In this document: positions 22,101-41,618 of the stretch, piece after piece
Layout of the letters: every line of letters starts with the position of its first letter
Numbering within the stretch: position 1 is the first letter of the stretch
From: Micromonospora sp. NBC_01740
GTDB taxonomy: Bacteria > Actinomycetota > Actinomycetes > Mycobacteriales > Micromonosporaceae
Assembly (NCBI RefSeq): GCF_035920365.1
Contig: NZ_CP109150.1
Location: 4,464,001-4,528,000, forward strand
Direction of reading: 5' to 3'
DNA: 64,000 nucleotides
Translations under genes and position numbers: made by a program
Notes under the pieces: model-generated
The model's input: the letters and a program-made list of their open reading frames with translations, nothing else
Told to the model about the DNA's origin: nothing
The model's database searches: none

Positions 22101-24106
22101 ACATCGACAGCTGGCGCTACCAGGACACCTGGAAGCCGCTGACCGGCGTCGCCAACCGGGGCATGAGCGGCACCTGGGTCGTCGTGCTCCCCACCGGCGA
22201 CATCATCGAGCCCTGGCAGGACGCCTGCGTCGAGGCGTTCACGGCGGCCGGCGCGACGCTCGTCCCGGTGCCCGTCTCCACCCCCGACGTCGACCGCGAC
22301 CAGTTCGGCAAGCTGCTTCAGGAGGCGCTCGCCGCCGCGCCGGGTGGCGACGACGCCGCCGCCGAGGTGACCGGCGTGGTCTCGCTGCTCGCGTTCGACG
22401 AGCTGGCCCACCCGCTGCACCCGTCGGTGCCCGGCGGCTTCGCCGCCACCGTCGCGCTCTTCCAGGCCCTCGGCGACCTCGGCCTGCGCGCCCCGATGTG
22501 GAGCGTCACCTCCGGCGCCGCGTCGGTCGGCATGGCCGACCTGCTGCGCTCCCCGGTGCAGTCGCTGGTCTGGGGCTTCGGCCGGGTCGCCGCGCTGGAG
22601 CACCCGCAGCGCTGGGGCGGTCTCGTGGACCTGCCGGAGGCCGTCGACGAGCGCTGCGCCGACCTGCTGGTCGCGGCCCTCACCGCCGCCGGCGAGGAGG
22701 ACCAGATCGCGGTACGCCCCGGCGGCCTGCTCGCCCGCCGGCTCACCCGGGTCCCGCTCGGCGAGAGCCAGCCCGCGAACCCGTGGCAGCCGTACGGCAC
22801 GGCGCTGGTCACCGGCGGCACCGGCGCGCTCGGTGGGCACGCCGCCCGCTGGCTGGCCCGCAGCGGCGTGGAGAACATCGTGGTCGTCAGCCGGCGGGGC
22901 ATGGCCGCGCCGGGCGCGCAGCAGCTCGTCGACGACCTCACCGAGCTGGGCGCCCAGGCGACCGTCGTCGAGTGCGACGCCTCCGACCGGGACGCCCTGG
23001 CCGACCTGATCGACGCGATCCCCGCCGAGTACCCGCTCACCACGGTCGTGCACGCCTCCGCCGTGCTCGACGACGCCATGATCAACGACATCCGGCCGGA
23101 GCAGATCGAGCGGGTGCTCCAGGCCAAGGTCGACGTCGCGTACAACCTGCACGAGCTGACCCTCGACCACGAGCTGTCGGCGTTCATCATGTTCTCGTCC
23201 TTCGCCGGCAGCGTGGCCAGCTCCGGCGTCGGCAACTACGCCCCGAGCAACGCGTTCCTCGACGCCCTCGCCCAGCACCGGCGTGGCCTCGGCCTGACCG
23301 CCACCTCCATCGCCTGGGGGGCGTGGGCCGGCGGCGGCATGGCCGACGGGCCGCTCGGCGAGCTGCTGCACCGCCACGGCGTGCCCGAGATGACCCCCGA
23401 GGCGGCCATCGCCGCGCTGCACCAGGCCGTGGACCACGGCGAGGCGTTCCTGACCATCGCCGACATCGCCTGGGAACGGTTCTCCGTCGCCTTCACCGCC
23501 ACCCGGCCCGGCCCGCTGATCAGCGACCTGCCGGACGTGCGGCGCCTCGTCACGGCCGAGCAGGTGGCCAGCGTGGAGGCCGGCGACGGCCCGGAGACGT
23601 TGCAGGACCGGCTCGCCGGCCTGCCCGCCGCCGAGCGGCTCGCCGTGCTGCTCGGCCTGGTCCGCAGCCAGGTCGCCGCCGTGCTCAACTACCCGTCCGC
23701 CGAGTCGGTGGACGAGCACCGGGCGTTCCGGGAGCTGGGCTTCGACTCCGTCACCGCCGTCGAGCTGCGCAACCGACTCGGCTCGGCCACCGGCGTGGCC
23801 CTGCCGGTCACCCTGGTCTTCGACTACCCGACCCCGACGACCCTGGCGGAGTACCTCTTCGCCGAGGTCGCCCACGACGACGTGGTCACCCCGACCGCCC
23901 TCCTCGACGATCTGGACCGGATCGCCGACAGCCTCGACGTGGTGGCGCGGGACGAGGCGGCCCGGGTGCGGGCCACCGTACGCCTGCAGGCGATGCTGTC
24001 CCGGCTCGCCCAGGACAGCGGTGGCGCCGACATCGGCCGGCACCTCGACGACGCCACCGACGACGAGTTGTTCGCGATGGTCGACAAGGACCTCGGCATC
24101 TCCTGA
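19106..24106 (+). CDS. Type I modular polyketide synthase, one KS-AT-KR-ACP module
   Basis: 1666 aa, starting 36 bases after the previous stop. Residues 3-32 form a charged docking coiled coil of the same type as the preceding PKS. Domains seen are KS (Cys205, EAHGTGT and NIGHTQ histidine motifs), AT from about 582 with YASH at 771-774 (methylmalonyl-specific), KR from about 1235 with TGGTGALGG and LDD and catalytic Tyr1378, and ACP (Ser1548), then a C-terminal docking tail ending in an acidic helix. The KR Tyr is followed by Ala-Pro (YAPSN), the B2 signature also seen in DEBS KR1, so it should give a D-hydroxyl next to an epimerised methyl. The AT is almost identical to three other methylmalonyl ATs in this cluster, suggesting recent duplication or gene conversion. 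Confidence 0.96.
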   Translation: MSDDKLRYFLKRVTADLHETKRKLQTVEARDQEPLAIVSMSCRFPGGVRSPEALWDLVADGRDALTEFPDDRGWDLEALYDPDPNKPGKSYTRIGGFLDGAGDFDPSLFGISPREALAMDPQQRLLLETSWEAVERAGIDPLSLRGSSTGVFVGLSTSNYGMGLPNVPEGVDMYIGTGNTTSVASGRISFTLGLNGPAVTVDTACSSSLVALHLAVNALRRGECDLAIAGGVTVMVTPGVFVVFSRQRGMSVDGRCRAFAAGADGTGWGEGGGVLVVERLADAERNGHPILAVIRGSALNQDGASNGLTAPNGPSQQRVIRQALANARLGTADVDMVEAHGTGTTLGDPIEAQALIATYGQDRPADRPLWLGSVKSNIGHTQSAAGVAGLVKMVMALRNGVMPETLHVDEPSPHVDWTAGAVSLLTESKPWPELDRPRRGGVSSFGVSGTNAHVILEEYRPRVAEPASVDGDEAVEATAVEPARRPGLVASDVTLWPVSARSRSALAGQAARLARHVREHGDLAPAAVGWSLATTRSTFDHRAAVAGLGTDELLAGLDALAAGHPAGNLVTGTVTSAGTGPVFVFPGQGAQSARMAAGLVGRTPVFDAKLAECQRALAPYLDVDLVSVLTGDDESWLERVEVVQPVLWAVGIALAAVWRAAGVVPDAVVGHSQGEIGAACVAGILSIEDAAKAVALRSRALTVLRGTGTMASVDLSADAVAERLPAFPGVGVAAVNGPSTVVVSGPPQPVADLVAACQAEGLRARLIPVDYASHSEAVQQVAEQLRADLADVTPQAGHTRLVSTLTGDWVDPTSMTADYWYDNLRRTVRFDAAVRTAIAAGHTTFVEISPHPVLTMPVTAILDDTGVTGHTLGSLRRGDDDATRLLTNLATAYAIGLPVDLTNVLAETEVAPLPTYAFDHQRFWLDGSGGPDLQSLLQGAAGGDPSDTSFWAAVERGDVTALAETIATEDTPAHEVLDALLPALPLLTSWRRQRRRQSDIDSWRYQDTWKPLTGVANRGMSGTWVVVLPTGDIIEPWQDACVEAFTAAGATLVPVPVSTPDVDRDQFGKLLQEALAAAPGGDDAAAEVTGVVSLLAFDELAHPLHPSVPGGFAATVALFQALGDLGLRAPMWSVTSGAASVGMADLLRSPVQSLVWGFGRVAALEHPQRWGGLVDLPEAVDERCADLLVAALTAAGEEDQIAVRPGGLLARRLTRVPLGESQPANPWQPYGTALVTGGTGALGGHAARWLARSGVENIVVVSRRGMAAPGAQQLVDDLTELGAQATVVECDASDRDALADLIDAIPAEYPLTTVVHASAVLDDAMINDIRPEQIERVLQAKVDVAYNLHELTLDHELSAFIMFSSFAGSVASSGVGNYAPSNAFLDALAQHRRGLGLTATSIAWGAWAGGGMADGPLGELLHRHGVPEMTPEAAIAALHQAVDHGEAFLTIADIAWERFSVAFTATRPGPLISDLPDVRRLVTAEQVASVEAGDGPETLQDRLAGLPAAERLAVLLGLVRSQVAAVLNYPSAESVDEHRAFRELGFDSVTAVELRNRLGSATGVALPVTLVFDYPTPTTLAEYLFAEVAHDDVVTPTALLDDLDRIADSLDVVARDEAARVRATVRLQAMLSRLAQDSGGADIGRHLDDATDDELFAMVDKDLGIS

Positions 24107-24155
24107 CCTTCCAGCTCCAGCTCTCTCCCGTCCCTTTCGAGGAAGCGGCACTCCG

Positions 24156-33662
<9,507 letters not shown>

Positions 33663-33687
33663 CCCGGCCGGCCCTGAGGAGCCCCCG

Positions 33688-36600
33688 ATGAGTGTTTCAC
33701 TGGACGAGGTCGTCGGCGCGCTGCGCGCGTCCCTGCTCGACAACCAGAAGCTCAAGCAGCAGAACCAGCAGCTCACCGCCGCGCTCAGCGAGCCGGTGGC
33801 GATCATCGGCATGAGCTGCCGGTTCCCCGGCGGCGTCGGGTCGCCGGAGCAGTTGTGGGACCTGGTGGCCGACGGCACCGACGCGATGTCGGCGTTCCCC
33901 GACGACCGGGGCTGGGACCTGGGGGCGCTCTACGACCCCGATCCCGACCCGGACAGCCGGGGCACGTCGTACGTGCGGGAGGGCGGGTTCCTCTACTCCG
34001 CCGGGAACTTCGACCCCGCCTTCTTCGGCATCAGTCCCCGCGAGGCCCTCGCGATGGACCCGCAGCAGCGGCTGCTGCTGGAGACCGCCTGGGAGGCGTT
34101 CGAGCGGGCCGGCATCGACCCGACCACGCTGCGCGGCGCACCCACCGGCGTGTACGCGGCGACCAGCAGCCAGGGCGACTACGCCGCGCTGCTCACCGGG
34201 GTCAGCGGCGGCGTCGAGGGCTACCTCGGCACCGGTAGCGCCGCCGCCGTGGCCAGCGGCCGGATCTCGTACGCCCTGGGACTGGAGGGGCCGGCGGTCA
34301 CCGTGGACACCGCCTGCAGTTCGTCCCTGGTCGCGCTGCACCTCGCCTGCCAGGCGCTGCGGCTGGGCGAGTGCACCATGGCGCTGGTCGGCGGCGTGTC
34401 GGTGATGGCCACCCCGACCGTCTTCGTGGAGTTCTCCCGCCAGCGCGGCCTGTCCACCGACGGCCGGTGCAAGTCGTTCGCCGCCGCCGCCGACGGCACC
34501 GGCTGGTCCGAGGGGGCCGGCATGCTGCTGGTCGAGCGGCTCTCCGACGCCCGCCGCAACGGCCACCCGGTCCTCGCCGTGGTGCGCGGCAGCGCGGTCA
34601 ACCAGGACGGGGCGAGCAGCGGGCTGACCGCCCCGAACGGCCCGTCCCAGCGGCGGGTGATCCGGCAGGCCCTGACCAACGCGGGGCTGACCGCCGACCA
34701 GGTGGACGTCGTCGAGGCGCACGGCACCGGCACGACGCTCGGCGACCCCATCGAGGCGCAGGCGTTGCTGGCCACGTACGGGAAGGACCGCCGCGCCGAC
34801 CGGCCGTTGTGGCTGGGGTCGGTGAAGTCGAACATCGGGCACACCCAGGCCGCCGCCGGTGTGGCCGGGGTGATGAAGATGGTCCTGGCGATGCGGCACG
34901 GGGTGCTGCCGCCCACCCTGCACGTGGACGAGCCCACCCCGCACGTCGACTGGTCGGCGGGGGCGGTGTCCCTGCTGACCGGGGCGGAGCCCTGGCCGGA
35001 GACCGGGCAGCCGCGCCGGGCCGGGGTCTCCGCGTTCGGGATCAGCGGCACCAACGCGCACGTCATCATCGAGCAGGCCGCCGAAGCGGACACCGACGAC
35101 ACCCGGCCGGCCGGTACGCCCGCCCCGCCGACCCCCTGGATCGTCTCCGCCCGCTCCGCGCCGGCCCTGGCCGGGCAGGCCCGGCGGCTGCTGGACCACC
35201 TGGCCGACCACCCCGACCTGGCCCCGGCCGACGTGGCGTACTCGCTGGTCACCACCCGCGCGGCCCTGCCGCACCGGGCAGCGGTGATCGGCGAGGACCG
35301 CGACGCGCTGCTGGCCGGCCTGCGCGCGGTCGCCGAGGAGCGCAACACGTCCGGCGTGGTACGCGGCGTGGCCCGCCCGGCCGGCAAGGTCGCCTTCCTC
35401 TTCACCGGCCAGGGCGCCCAGCGCCTGGGCATGGGCGCCGAGCTGTGCCGCCGGTTCCCGGTGTTCGCCGCCGCCTTCGACGAGGTCGCTGGGGAACTGG
35501 ACCGGCACCTGAGCCGGCCGCTGCGGGAGGTGGTCTTCGCCGATCCCGACTCGCCCGAGGCGGCGCTGCTGGACCGTACCGAGTTCACCCAGCCGGCACT
35601 GTTCGCCTACGAGGTCGCCGCCTACCGGCTGGTCACGGCGTGGGGGCTGCGCCCGCAGCACCTGCTCGGCCACTCGGTCGGCGAGCTGGCCGCGGCGCAC
35701 GTCGCCGGCGTGCTGTCGCTGGTCGACGCCGCGGCCCTGGTGGTCGCCCGGGGTCGGCTGATGCAGCAGCTGCCGCCCGGCGGGGCGATGCTGGCGGTGC
35801 GGGCGTCGGAGGCCGACGTGACGCCGCTGCTCGACGAGCGGGTGTCGCTGGCCGCCGTGAACGGCCCCCGGTCGGTGGTGCTCTCCGGCGACGAGGAGGC
35901 CGTGCTCGCAGCCGGTGCGCGGCTGGCCGCCGAGGGCCGACGGTCCCGCCGGCTGCGGGTCAGCCACGCCTTCCACTCGGCCCGGATGGACGGCATGCTG
36001 GCCGACTTCCGGGTCGTCGCGGAGAAGGTCACCTGGCATCCGCCGACGCTGCCGGTCGTCTCCGACCGCACCGGCGAGCCGCTCACCGCCGCCCAGGCCA
36101 CCGACCCGGGCTACTGGGTCGACCACGTCCGGGACACCGTCCGCTTCCACGAGGGCGTCGCCACCCTGGCCGCCGCCGGCGTGGGGACCTTCCTGGAGCT
36201 CGGCCCCGACGGCGCCCTGACCGCGCTGGCCCGCGAGTGCCTGCCCGACGTCGAGCCGGCGGCCTTCGTGCCGCTCGGCCGCCGGGACCAGCCCGAGCCG
36301 GCCAGCCTGCTCGCCGCGCTCGCCGCCGTCGACCTGCGCGGCGCCGGGGTGGACTGGCCGGCCCTCTTCGCCGGCAGCGACGCCATGCGCGTCGAGCTGC
36401 CCACCTACGCCTTCCACCACGAGCGGTACTGGCCGGATCCGCCCGCCGTCGACCTCCGTCAGCCCGCCGCGCCGAGCGACGACGAGGAGTTCTGGGCCGC
36501 CGTGACCCAGGACCGGCCGGCCGCGCTGGCCGCCGCGCTCGGCCTGGACGCCGACCGGCAGGAGGCGCTCGCCGAACTGCTGCCCGCCCTGGCGTCGTAC

Positions 36601-39165
36601 CGGGACCGGCGGCGCCGCGGCTCCGCCCTGGACGGCCTGCGGTACCGCGCCGACTGGGTCCGCGTCGCCGCGCCCTCCGGCACCGCGACGACCGGCGGAT
36701 GCCTGGTGGTGGCCGGGACGCGGACCGACGCCACGGGCGTGCTGGCCGCACTGCGCGCCGAGGGACTGGACCCGGTGCTCGTGACCGTGGGCGACGACCC
36801 GGACGAGATCGCCCGGGCCGTCGAGCACACCGGGGGCATCCCGTCGGTCGTGGTCTCGCTGCTGGCGGCGGGGGCCACGGGGACGGTCGCGCTGGCCGGG
36901 ACGGCCGCGCTCGTCCGGGCCCTCGCCGGCGCCGGGGGCAGCGCGCCGGTGTGGACCGTGACCCGGGGCGCGGTGGCCGTCGACGCCGACGATGCCGCGC
37001 CCGGCGTCGCCGGCGCGTACCTCTGGGGCCTGGGTCGGGTGCTGGCGTTGGAACAGCCGCGCCTCTGGGGCGGGCTGGTCGACCTGCCCGCGGAGCCGGA
37101 CGACGCCGCGCTCGCCGCGCTCGCCCGGCTCGTCGCGGCCGGCGGCGACGAGGACCAGCTGGCGGTGCGTTCCGGCGGGGTGTACGCGCGGCGGCTGTCG
37201 CGCGCCCCGGCCGGCACCGCCGCCGACGCGGACTGGCGGCCCCGGGGTGCGGTCCTGGTGCACGGGGCCGCGGCGGTGCGCACCCCGCACCTGCTGCGGT
37301 GGCTCGCCGACCGTGGCGCCACCCATCTCGTCCTCGCCGGTCCCGGGGCGCCCGCCGGGACGATCGGCCGGGACGTCGCGGTCACCGTCGTCGACGATCT
37401 CGACGGGCTGCCCGAGGCGCTGGACCGGCTGGCCGACGCCGGGACCGTGGTCCGCACCGTCCTGCACGTCGCCGACTCCGACGGGGCCGGCGAACCGGTC
37501 GCGGCGCTGGACCCGCGCGACCTGGCCGACGCCGTGGCCGCCCGTACCGCCGGGGTGGAGCTGCTCGACCGGGCCTGCGCCGGCCGGCCGATCGACGAGT
37601 TCGTGGTCTTCACCTCCACGGCCGCCGTCTGGGGCAGCGGGGGAGCGGCAGTCGCCGCCGCCGCCGGCGCCGGGCTGGAGGCGCTGGCCGCCGGCCGGCG
37701 CGCCGCCGGCCGCCCGGCCACCGTCGTCGCGTGGGTGCCCTGGGCCGACGAGGTCACCGACCCGGCACAGCTGCGCCGCCGGGGGGTCCGTCCGCTCCCC
37801 GCCGAACTGGCCGTGTCCGCGTTGCAGCAGGCCGTGGGCCGCGGCGACGACCAGCTCGCGGTCGCCGACCTCGACTGGCCGGCGTTCGTGCCGGCCTTCA
37901 CCGCCGTACGGCCCGCACCGCTGCTGCGCGGCGTGCCCGAGGCGGCGGCAGCCGCGGACCGGGACGCCGGCCCCGGTGGCGAGGTGACCGATCCGGCCCG
38001 GGCCTTCCGGGACCGGCTGGCCGGCACCCCGGCCGGCGATCGGCACGGGATCCTGCTGGATCTGGTCCGCGCGCGCGTGGCCACGGTGCTCGGGCACGCT
38101 TCGCCCGGGGCGGTCGAGGCCGACCGGGACTTCCTGGAGCTCGGCTTCGACTCGCTGACCGCACTGGAGCTGCGCGACGCGCTGTGCCAGGAGACCGGGG
38201 CGGAGCTGTCGGCCACCCTGCTCTTCGACCATCCGACCCCTACGGCGCTCGCCCGCCACCTGCTCGGTCAGCTCGGCGGCGCGGACGCGGCCGGGGACGG
38301 CGCGGACGACGCCGGGGGACCCGCTGCGGAGAGTTCCGGCGGCGGACTGCTCGGCGGGCTGTTCAACCAGCCGAAGGCGCGCGAGGATCCCGCCGGGTAC
38401 GCCGAGCTCCTGGTCAAGCTCGCGCAGTTCCGGCCCAGCTTCAGCGAGCCGGCGCAGCTCACCCGCCCGGCCGGCATCCTGCGGCTGGCCGAGGGCAGCG
38501 CCGCGGCGCAGCTGGTGTGCTGCTGCACCATGTCCCTGCTCTCCGGCGCACACGAGTACGCCCGGCTCGCCGCCGGCTTCCGGGGGGTGCGCAACGTCTG
38601 GGCCCTGCCCAACCCCGGGTTCGGCGTGGGCGAGGAGCTGCCCGCCGACCTCGACGCCCTGCTGCGGGTGCACGCCGACACGGTGCTGCGCGCCGTCGGC
38701 GCCGGCCCGTTCGTGCTGGCCGGTCACTCGGGTGGCGCGATGGTGGCCAACCTGCTCGCCGGCGAGCTGGAACGCCAGGGCCGCTCGCCGGACGCGGTGG
38801 TGCTGATGGACACCTACCCGGCGAACAGCGAGGTGCTCGGCGGGTGGGTGCCGCAGCTGCTCGACGGGATGATCGACCGGGAGACCGCGTACACGCCGAT
38901 GGACGACTGGCGGACGACCGCGTGGGCCGGCTACCTGCCCCTGTTCCTGGACTGGCAGCCGTCCGAGATGGCGGCGCCGACCCTGCTGGTCCGGGCCAGC
39001 GAGCCGTTGGGGGAGTGGACGGGCGAGGAGGGCGGCTGGCGGTCCCGCTGGCCCTACCCGCACGAGGTGGCGGACGCGGCCGGTGACCACTTCAGCATGG
39101 TCGCCGACCGGGGGCCGGAACTCGCCGGCACGCTCCAGCGGTGGCTGGCCGCGCGGGGCCTGTGA
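33688..39165 (+). CDS. Terminal type I PKS module KS-AT-(inactive KR)-ACP-TE
   Basis: 1825 aa; the ATG is preceded by TGAGGAG. A Lys/Gln-rich N-terminal helix (residues about 4-32) differs from the other docking segments here. Domains: KS (Cys210), AT (GHSVG Ser663, HAFH at 760, malonyl-specific), a KR-like region (about 1185-1340), ACP (Ser1489), and thioesterase (GHSGG Ser1681, Asp in LMDTYP near 1708, His1801). The KR region has lost its function: the TGGTGxLG nucleotide loop reads [10 protein letters not shown], and aligned on Trp1315 the catalytic Tyr is Ala1323 and the catalytic Asn is Gly1327. The module should therefore leave a beta-ketone, and the TE then releases or cyclises the chain. 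This marks the end of the assembly line. It could be called a KR-null module, as in narbonolide-type PKSs. Confidence 0.96.
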   Translation: MSVSLDEVVGALRASLLDNQKLKQQNQQLTAALSEPVAIIGMSCRFPGGVGSPEQLWDLVADGTDAMSAFPDDRGWDLGALYDPDPDPDSRGTSYVREGGFLYSAGNFDPAFFGISPREALAMDPQQRLLLETAWEAFERAGIDPTTLRGAPTGVYAATSSQGDYAALLTGVSGGVEGYLGTGSAAAVASGRISYALGLEGPAVTVDTACSSSLVALHLACQALRLGECTMALVGGVSVMATPTVFVEFSRQRGLSTDGRCKSFAAAADGTGWSEGAGMLLVERLSDARRNGHPVLAVVRGSAVNQDGASSGLTAPNGPSQRRVIRQALTNAGLTADQVDVVEAHGTGTTLGDPIEAQALLATYGKDRRADRPLWLGSVKSNIGHTQAAAGVAGVMKMVLAMRHGVLPPTLHVDEPTPHVDWSAGAVSLLTGAEPWPETGQPRRAGVSAFGISGTNAHVIIEQAAEADTDDTRPAGTPAPPTPWIVSARSAPALAGQARRLLDHLADHPDLAPADVAYSLVTTRAALPHRAAVIGEDRDALLAGLRAVAEERNTSGVVRGVARPAGKVAFLFTGQGAQRLGMGAELCRRFPVFAAAFDEVAGELDRHLSRPLREVVFADPDSPEAALLDRTEFTQPALFAYEVAAYRLVTAWGLRPQHLLGHSVGELAAAHVAGVLSLVDAAALVVARGRLMQQLPPGGAMLAVRASEADVTPLLDERVSLAAVNGPRSVVLSGDEEAVLAAGARLAAEGRRSRRLRVSHAFHSARMDGMLADFRVVAEKVTWHPPTLPVVSDRTGEPLTAAQATDPGYWVDHVRDTVRFHEGVATLAAAGVGTFLELGPDGALTALARECLPDVEPAAFVPLGRRDQPEPASLLAALAAVDLRGAGVDWPALFAGSDAMRVELPTYAFHHERYWPDPPAVDLRQPAAPSDDEEFWAAVTQDRPAALAAALGLDADRQEALAELLPALASYRDRRRRGSALDGLRYRADWVRVAAPSGTATTGGCLVVAGTRTDATGVLAALRAEGLDPVLVTVGDDPDEIARAVEHTGGIPSVVVSLLAAGATGTVALAGTAALVRALAGAGGSAPVWTVTRGAVAVDADDAAPGVAGAYLWGLGRVLALEQPRLWGGLVDLPAEPDDAALAALARLVAAGGDEDQLAVRSGGVYARRLSRAPAGTAADADWRPRGAVLVHGAAAVRTPHLLRWLADRGATHLVLAGPGAPAGTIGRDVAVTVVDDLDGLPEALDRLADAGTVVRTVLHVADSDGAGEPVAALDPRDLADAVAARTAGVELLDRACAGRPIDEFVVFTSTAAVWGSGGAAVAAAAGAGLEALAAGRRAAGRPATVVAWVPWADEVTDPAQLRRRGVRPLPAELAVSALQQAVGRGDDQLAVADLDWPAFVPAFTAVRPAPLLRGVPEAAAAADRDAGPGGEVTDPARAFRDRLAGTPAGDRHGILLDLVRARVATVLGHASPGAVEADRDFLELGFDSLTALELRDALCQETGAELSATLLFDHPTPTALARHLLGQLGGADAAGDGADDAGGPAAESSGGGLLGGLFNQPKAREDPAGYAELLVKLAQFRPSFSEPAQLTRPAGILRLAEGSAAAQLVCCCTMSLLSGAHEYARLAAGFRGVRNVWALPNPGFGVGEELPADLDALLRVHADTVLRAVGAGPFVLAGHSGGAMVANLLAGELERQGRSPDAVVLMDTYPANSEVLGGWVPQLLDGMIDRETAYTPMDDWRTTAWAGYLPLFLDWQPSEMAAPTLLVRASEPLGEWTGEEGGWRSRWPYPHEVADAAGDHFSMVADRGPELAGTLQRWLAARGL

Positions 39166-39252
39166 CCGTTCCCGCCCCTGGCGTGCCCCTAGCGCCCCCT
39201 ATCGGCGCACACACATCTATCGAACCGACGTTGCAGGACGGAGCATGACGAC

Positions 39253-40305
39253 GTGGACGAGGCAGTGGTGGTCACGGAGCTGGTCAAGCGGTACCAGCCC
39301 AACATGCCACCGGCGGTGGACGGGCTGAGTTTCTCCGTCGCCGCCGGTGAGGTCTTCGGCCTGCTCGGGCCGAACGGGGCGGGCAAGACGACGACGATCG
39401 GGGTGCTGACCACTCGGGTGCGGGCCACCTCGGGCCGGGCCCGGGTGTGTGGCGCGGACGTGATCGGCGCGCCCGCTGTCGCGCGGCAGTTGCTGGCGGT
39501 CGTACCGCAGCGGGTGAACCTGGACCGGGCGCTGACCGTCCGGCAGAACCTGCTGTTCCACGCGGCGTACCACCGCGTGCCCCGGGCGGAGCGCATCCGG
39601 CGGGCGGACGAGCTGCTGGACCAGATGGGGCTCAAGGACTTCGCGAACCACCGTACCGACTTTCTGTCCGGCGGCCTCGCCCAGCGCACGATGATCGCCC
39701 GCGCGCTGATGCACTCGCCCCGGGTGCTCTTCCTCGACGAGCCGTCCGCGGGCCTCGACCCGCAGTCCCGGCTCTTCGTGCACGACCGGATCGCCGAGCT
39801 GAAGCGGGCCGGAGTGACCGTGGTGGTCACCACGCACGACATGGACGAGGCGGAGAAGCTCTGCGACCGCGTCGGCATCGTCGACCACGGCAAGCTGCTC
39901 ACCATGGACACCCCGTCCGCGCTGACCCGTACGCTGCCGGGCAGCAGCACCCTGACCCTCGTGGTGACCCCCGGCGCCCCCGCCGAGGAGGTGCGGGCCG
40001 CGCTCGACGCGATCCCGGACGTGGAGCAGGTGGAACACTTCAAGGTGGCCGCCCCGGCGCCCGTCGCCGCGCCGGCGTTCCCCGGCATGCCGGCGATGCC
40101 GGTGCCCGCGCCGGCCCCCGACGCGCCCGTCGACCCGGACGCCCCGCTCTCCTTCCGGGTCTACACCAGCGGCCAGCCGGCCAACGCCATCCCGATGGCG
40201 ATGAAGATCCTCGCCGACCTGGGCTGCGAGGTTCGTGACCTGAACATCGGCCAGCCCAGCCTGGAAGATGTCTTCATCCACCTGACCGGAAGGGAACTTC
40301 GGTGA
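39253..40305 (+). CDS. ABC transporter ATP-binding protein (DrrA-like)
   Basis: 350 aa cytoplasmic ATPase of the DrrA/daunorubicin-exporter type. Walker A GPNGAGKT is at residues 39-46, signature LSGGLAQ at 138-144 and Walker B LFLDEP at 159-164, followed by the H-loop in TTHDMDEAE. The start is GTG at 39253, 8 bases after GGACGGAG; an ATG eight bases earlier is in another frame. It follows the PKS thioesterase by 87 bases and overlaps its permease by 4 bases, so the pair likely exports the polyketide. The C-terminal domain holds an Ala/Pro/Met-rich stretch (about 275-300) of low complexity before a conserved SLEDVFIHLTG end, longer than typical DrrA proteins. Confidence 0.92.
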   Translation: MDEAVVVTELVKRYQPNMPPAVDGLSFSVAAGEVFGLLGPNGAGKTTTIGVLTTRVRATSGRARVCGADVIGAPAVARQLLAVVPQRVNLDRALTVRQNLLFHAAYHRVPRAERIRRADELLDQMGLKDFANHRTDFLSGGLAQRTMIARALMHSPRVLFLDEPSAGLDPQSRLFVHDRIAELKRAGVTVVVTTHDMDEAEKLCDRVGIVDHGKLLTMDTPSALTRTLPGSSTLTLVVTPGAPAEEVRAALDAIPDVEQVEHFKVAAPAPVAAPAFPGMPAMPVPAPAPDAPVDPDAPLSFRVYTSGQPANAIPMAMKILADLGCEVRDLNIGQPSLEDVFIHLTGRELR

Positions 40306-41141
40306 GCGTCGCCGCCCCCGCCCCCCCGTCCGCGCCCTCGACGGCCGCGGCGCCGCCGCCGGTGAGCGCGCTGGACCAGTTCGCCACGTTCCGCGCGGTG
40401 CTCTCGCGGGACCTGTTCGTCACCGGCCGGGAGCTGGTCGGCTTCCTGCTCCAGGTCTTCATCCAGCCGCTGTTCATGCTGCTGATCTTCGGCAAGGTGC
40501 TCAGCGACCTGGGCTACGCCAGCGACGACTTCTCCAACGTGCTGCTGCCCGGCGTCATCGCGCTGAACGCCTTCCTGATCGGGCTGGAGAACACCGCGCT
40601 GCCGATGATGATGGACTTCTCCTTCACCCGGGAGATCGAGGACCGCCTCCTGTCGCCCATGGCGATCCCGCTGGTGGCCCTGGAGAAGATCGTCTTCGGC
40701 GGCATCCGCGGCCTGATCGCCGGCGTGGTGCTGATCCCGGTCGGCATGCTCATGCTCGGTGTCACCTGGCCCTGGGCTGTCGTGCTCAAGGTGATCGGGG
40801 TGTTGGCGATCGGCGCGCTGGTCGGCGCGGCGGTCGGCCTCGCCTTCGGCACGCTGGTGCCGACGCAGCACATCCAGATCATGTTCACCGTGGTGATGAC
40901 CCCGATCATGTTCACCGGCGCGACCCAGTTCCCGCTGCTCGGCCTGGACTCGCTGCGCTGGTACCAGGTGATCTGCTCGCTGAACCCGCTCACCTACATC
41001 AGCGAGGGGACCCGGTCGCTCGTCGGTCCGCCGGGGGTCGAGTCGCTGCCGCTCTGGCTGTGCATGTGCGTCCTCGCCGGGGTCTTCGTGGTGTTCTCGA
41101 TGATCGGCATGCGTGGCTTCATGCGCCGCGCCATGGACTAG
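40302..41141 (+). CDS. ABC-2 type permease (DrrB-like)
   Basis: 279 aa integral membrane partner of the preceding ATPase; its GTG start overlaps the ATPase stop (GTGA), indicating translational coupling. After an Ala/Pro-rich cytosolic N-terminus (about 1-22), at least six hydrophobic segments are visible, including the segments around VFIQPLFMLLIFG, LLPGVIALNAFLIGL, IAGVVLIPVGMLML and the C-terminal LPLWLCMCVLAGVFVVFSMIG. The order and the conserved NPLTYISEGTRSL region match ABC-2 permeases of antibiotic exporters. A strong hairpin begins 19 bases after the stop and likely ends the transcript. Confidence 0.92.
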   Translation: MSVAAPAPPSAPSTAAAPPPVSALDQFATFRAVLSRDLFVTGRELVGFLLQVFIQPLFMLLIFGKVLSDLGYASDDFSNVLLPGVIALNAFLIGLENTALPMMMDFSFTREIEDRLLSPMAIPLVALEKIVFGGIRGLIAGVVLIPVGMLMLGVTWPWAVVLKVIGVLAIGALVGAAVGLAFGTLVPTQHIQIMFTVVMTPIMFTGATQFPLLGLDSLRWYQVICSLNPLTYISEGTRSLVGPPGVESLPLWLCMCVLAGVFVVFSMIGMRGFMRRAMD

Positions 41142-41159
41142 CTCGACAGGATCCGAACC

Positions 41160-41199
41160 GCCGATGGCCCGAGCCGCTCCTGCGGCCCGGGCCATCGGC
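41160..41199 (+). terminator. Intrinsic terminator-like hairpin after the ABC exporter
   Basis: An 18-base stem (GCCGATGGCCC... pairing with ...GGGCCATCGGC) with a single A/C mismatch and a TCCT loop begins 19 bases after the permease stop. There is no U-run, as is common for actinomycete terminators. It likely ends the PKS/exporter transcript. Confidence 0.7.
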
Positions 41200-41494
41200 G
41201 TCGGTGTCGCCGGTGACACCTCGGCCCGTCCCGCCCGCCGGATCGCGCGAGTCGAACCCAGCCGGCCGGGACGGGGCGTCCCGGTCGCCCCATTCCGTAG
41301 TCACCCGAATACACGCCATTTACCAGCGCAAATGCAGATCAGGTCACTCCATCGGGGAGGATGGAGAAAACAATTCACCTCTCCGCTGGGCGTCGCCAGG
41401 TCAGCCGTGGCAGGCTGTACGGACGGCGGCAGTTCACCCTTTCGGCTGTCTTGGAGTGGCAACCATCCCATCCGGGCTCCGCCGAACGTCGCCA

Positions 41495-41512
41495 CACCGA
41501 CGAACGTCGGTG
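41495..41512. promoter_or_regulatory. Perfect palindrome upstream of the glycosyltransferase
   Basis: CACCGACG-AA-CGTCGGTG, with two perfect 8-base arms around AA, lies about 107 bases before the glycosyltransferase start. The octamer GAACGTCG occurs twice here (41484 and 41503). It could be an operator; no binding protein is implied by the sequence itself. Confidence 0.35.
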
Positions 41513-41618
41513 CCGGCCCGGCCGCAGACCGAACGGCTCCACGAACAGCCACCGGTGCGGCGTACTCCAAGGGTCGGACGGCGCGGGTCGCCGCACAGGC
41601 GGGAAGGAGTGACGGACT

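Larger units (their letters stand above)
41142..41618 (+). other. Non-coding gap upstream of the glycosyltransferase
   Basis: 477 bases between the permease stop and the glycosyltransferase start. The first part holds a terminator-like hairpin (41160-41199). A less GC-rich patch lies near 41300-41370 and a perfect palindrome at 41495-41512. Open frames here lack family features and start mostly inside the preceding gene. The gap probably carries the promoter of the glycosyltransferase, but no clear -35/-10 pair was identified. Confidence 0.6.

Noticed and set aside
24021..24155. Upstream ATG extension of the second bimodular PKS gene
   Set aside because: It lies inside the preceding gene and encodes a Ser/Thr/Pro-rich stretch. 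The ATG at 24156 has a good ribosome site and starts the docking coiled coil.
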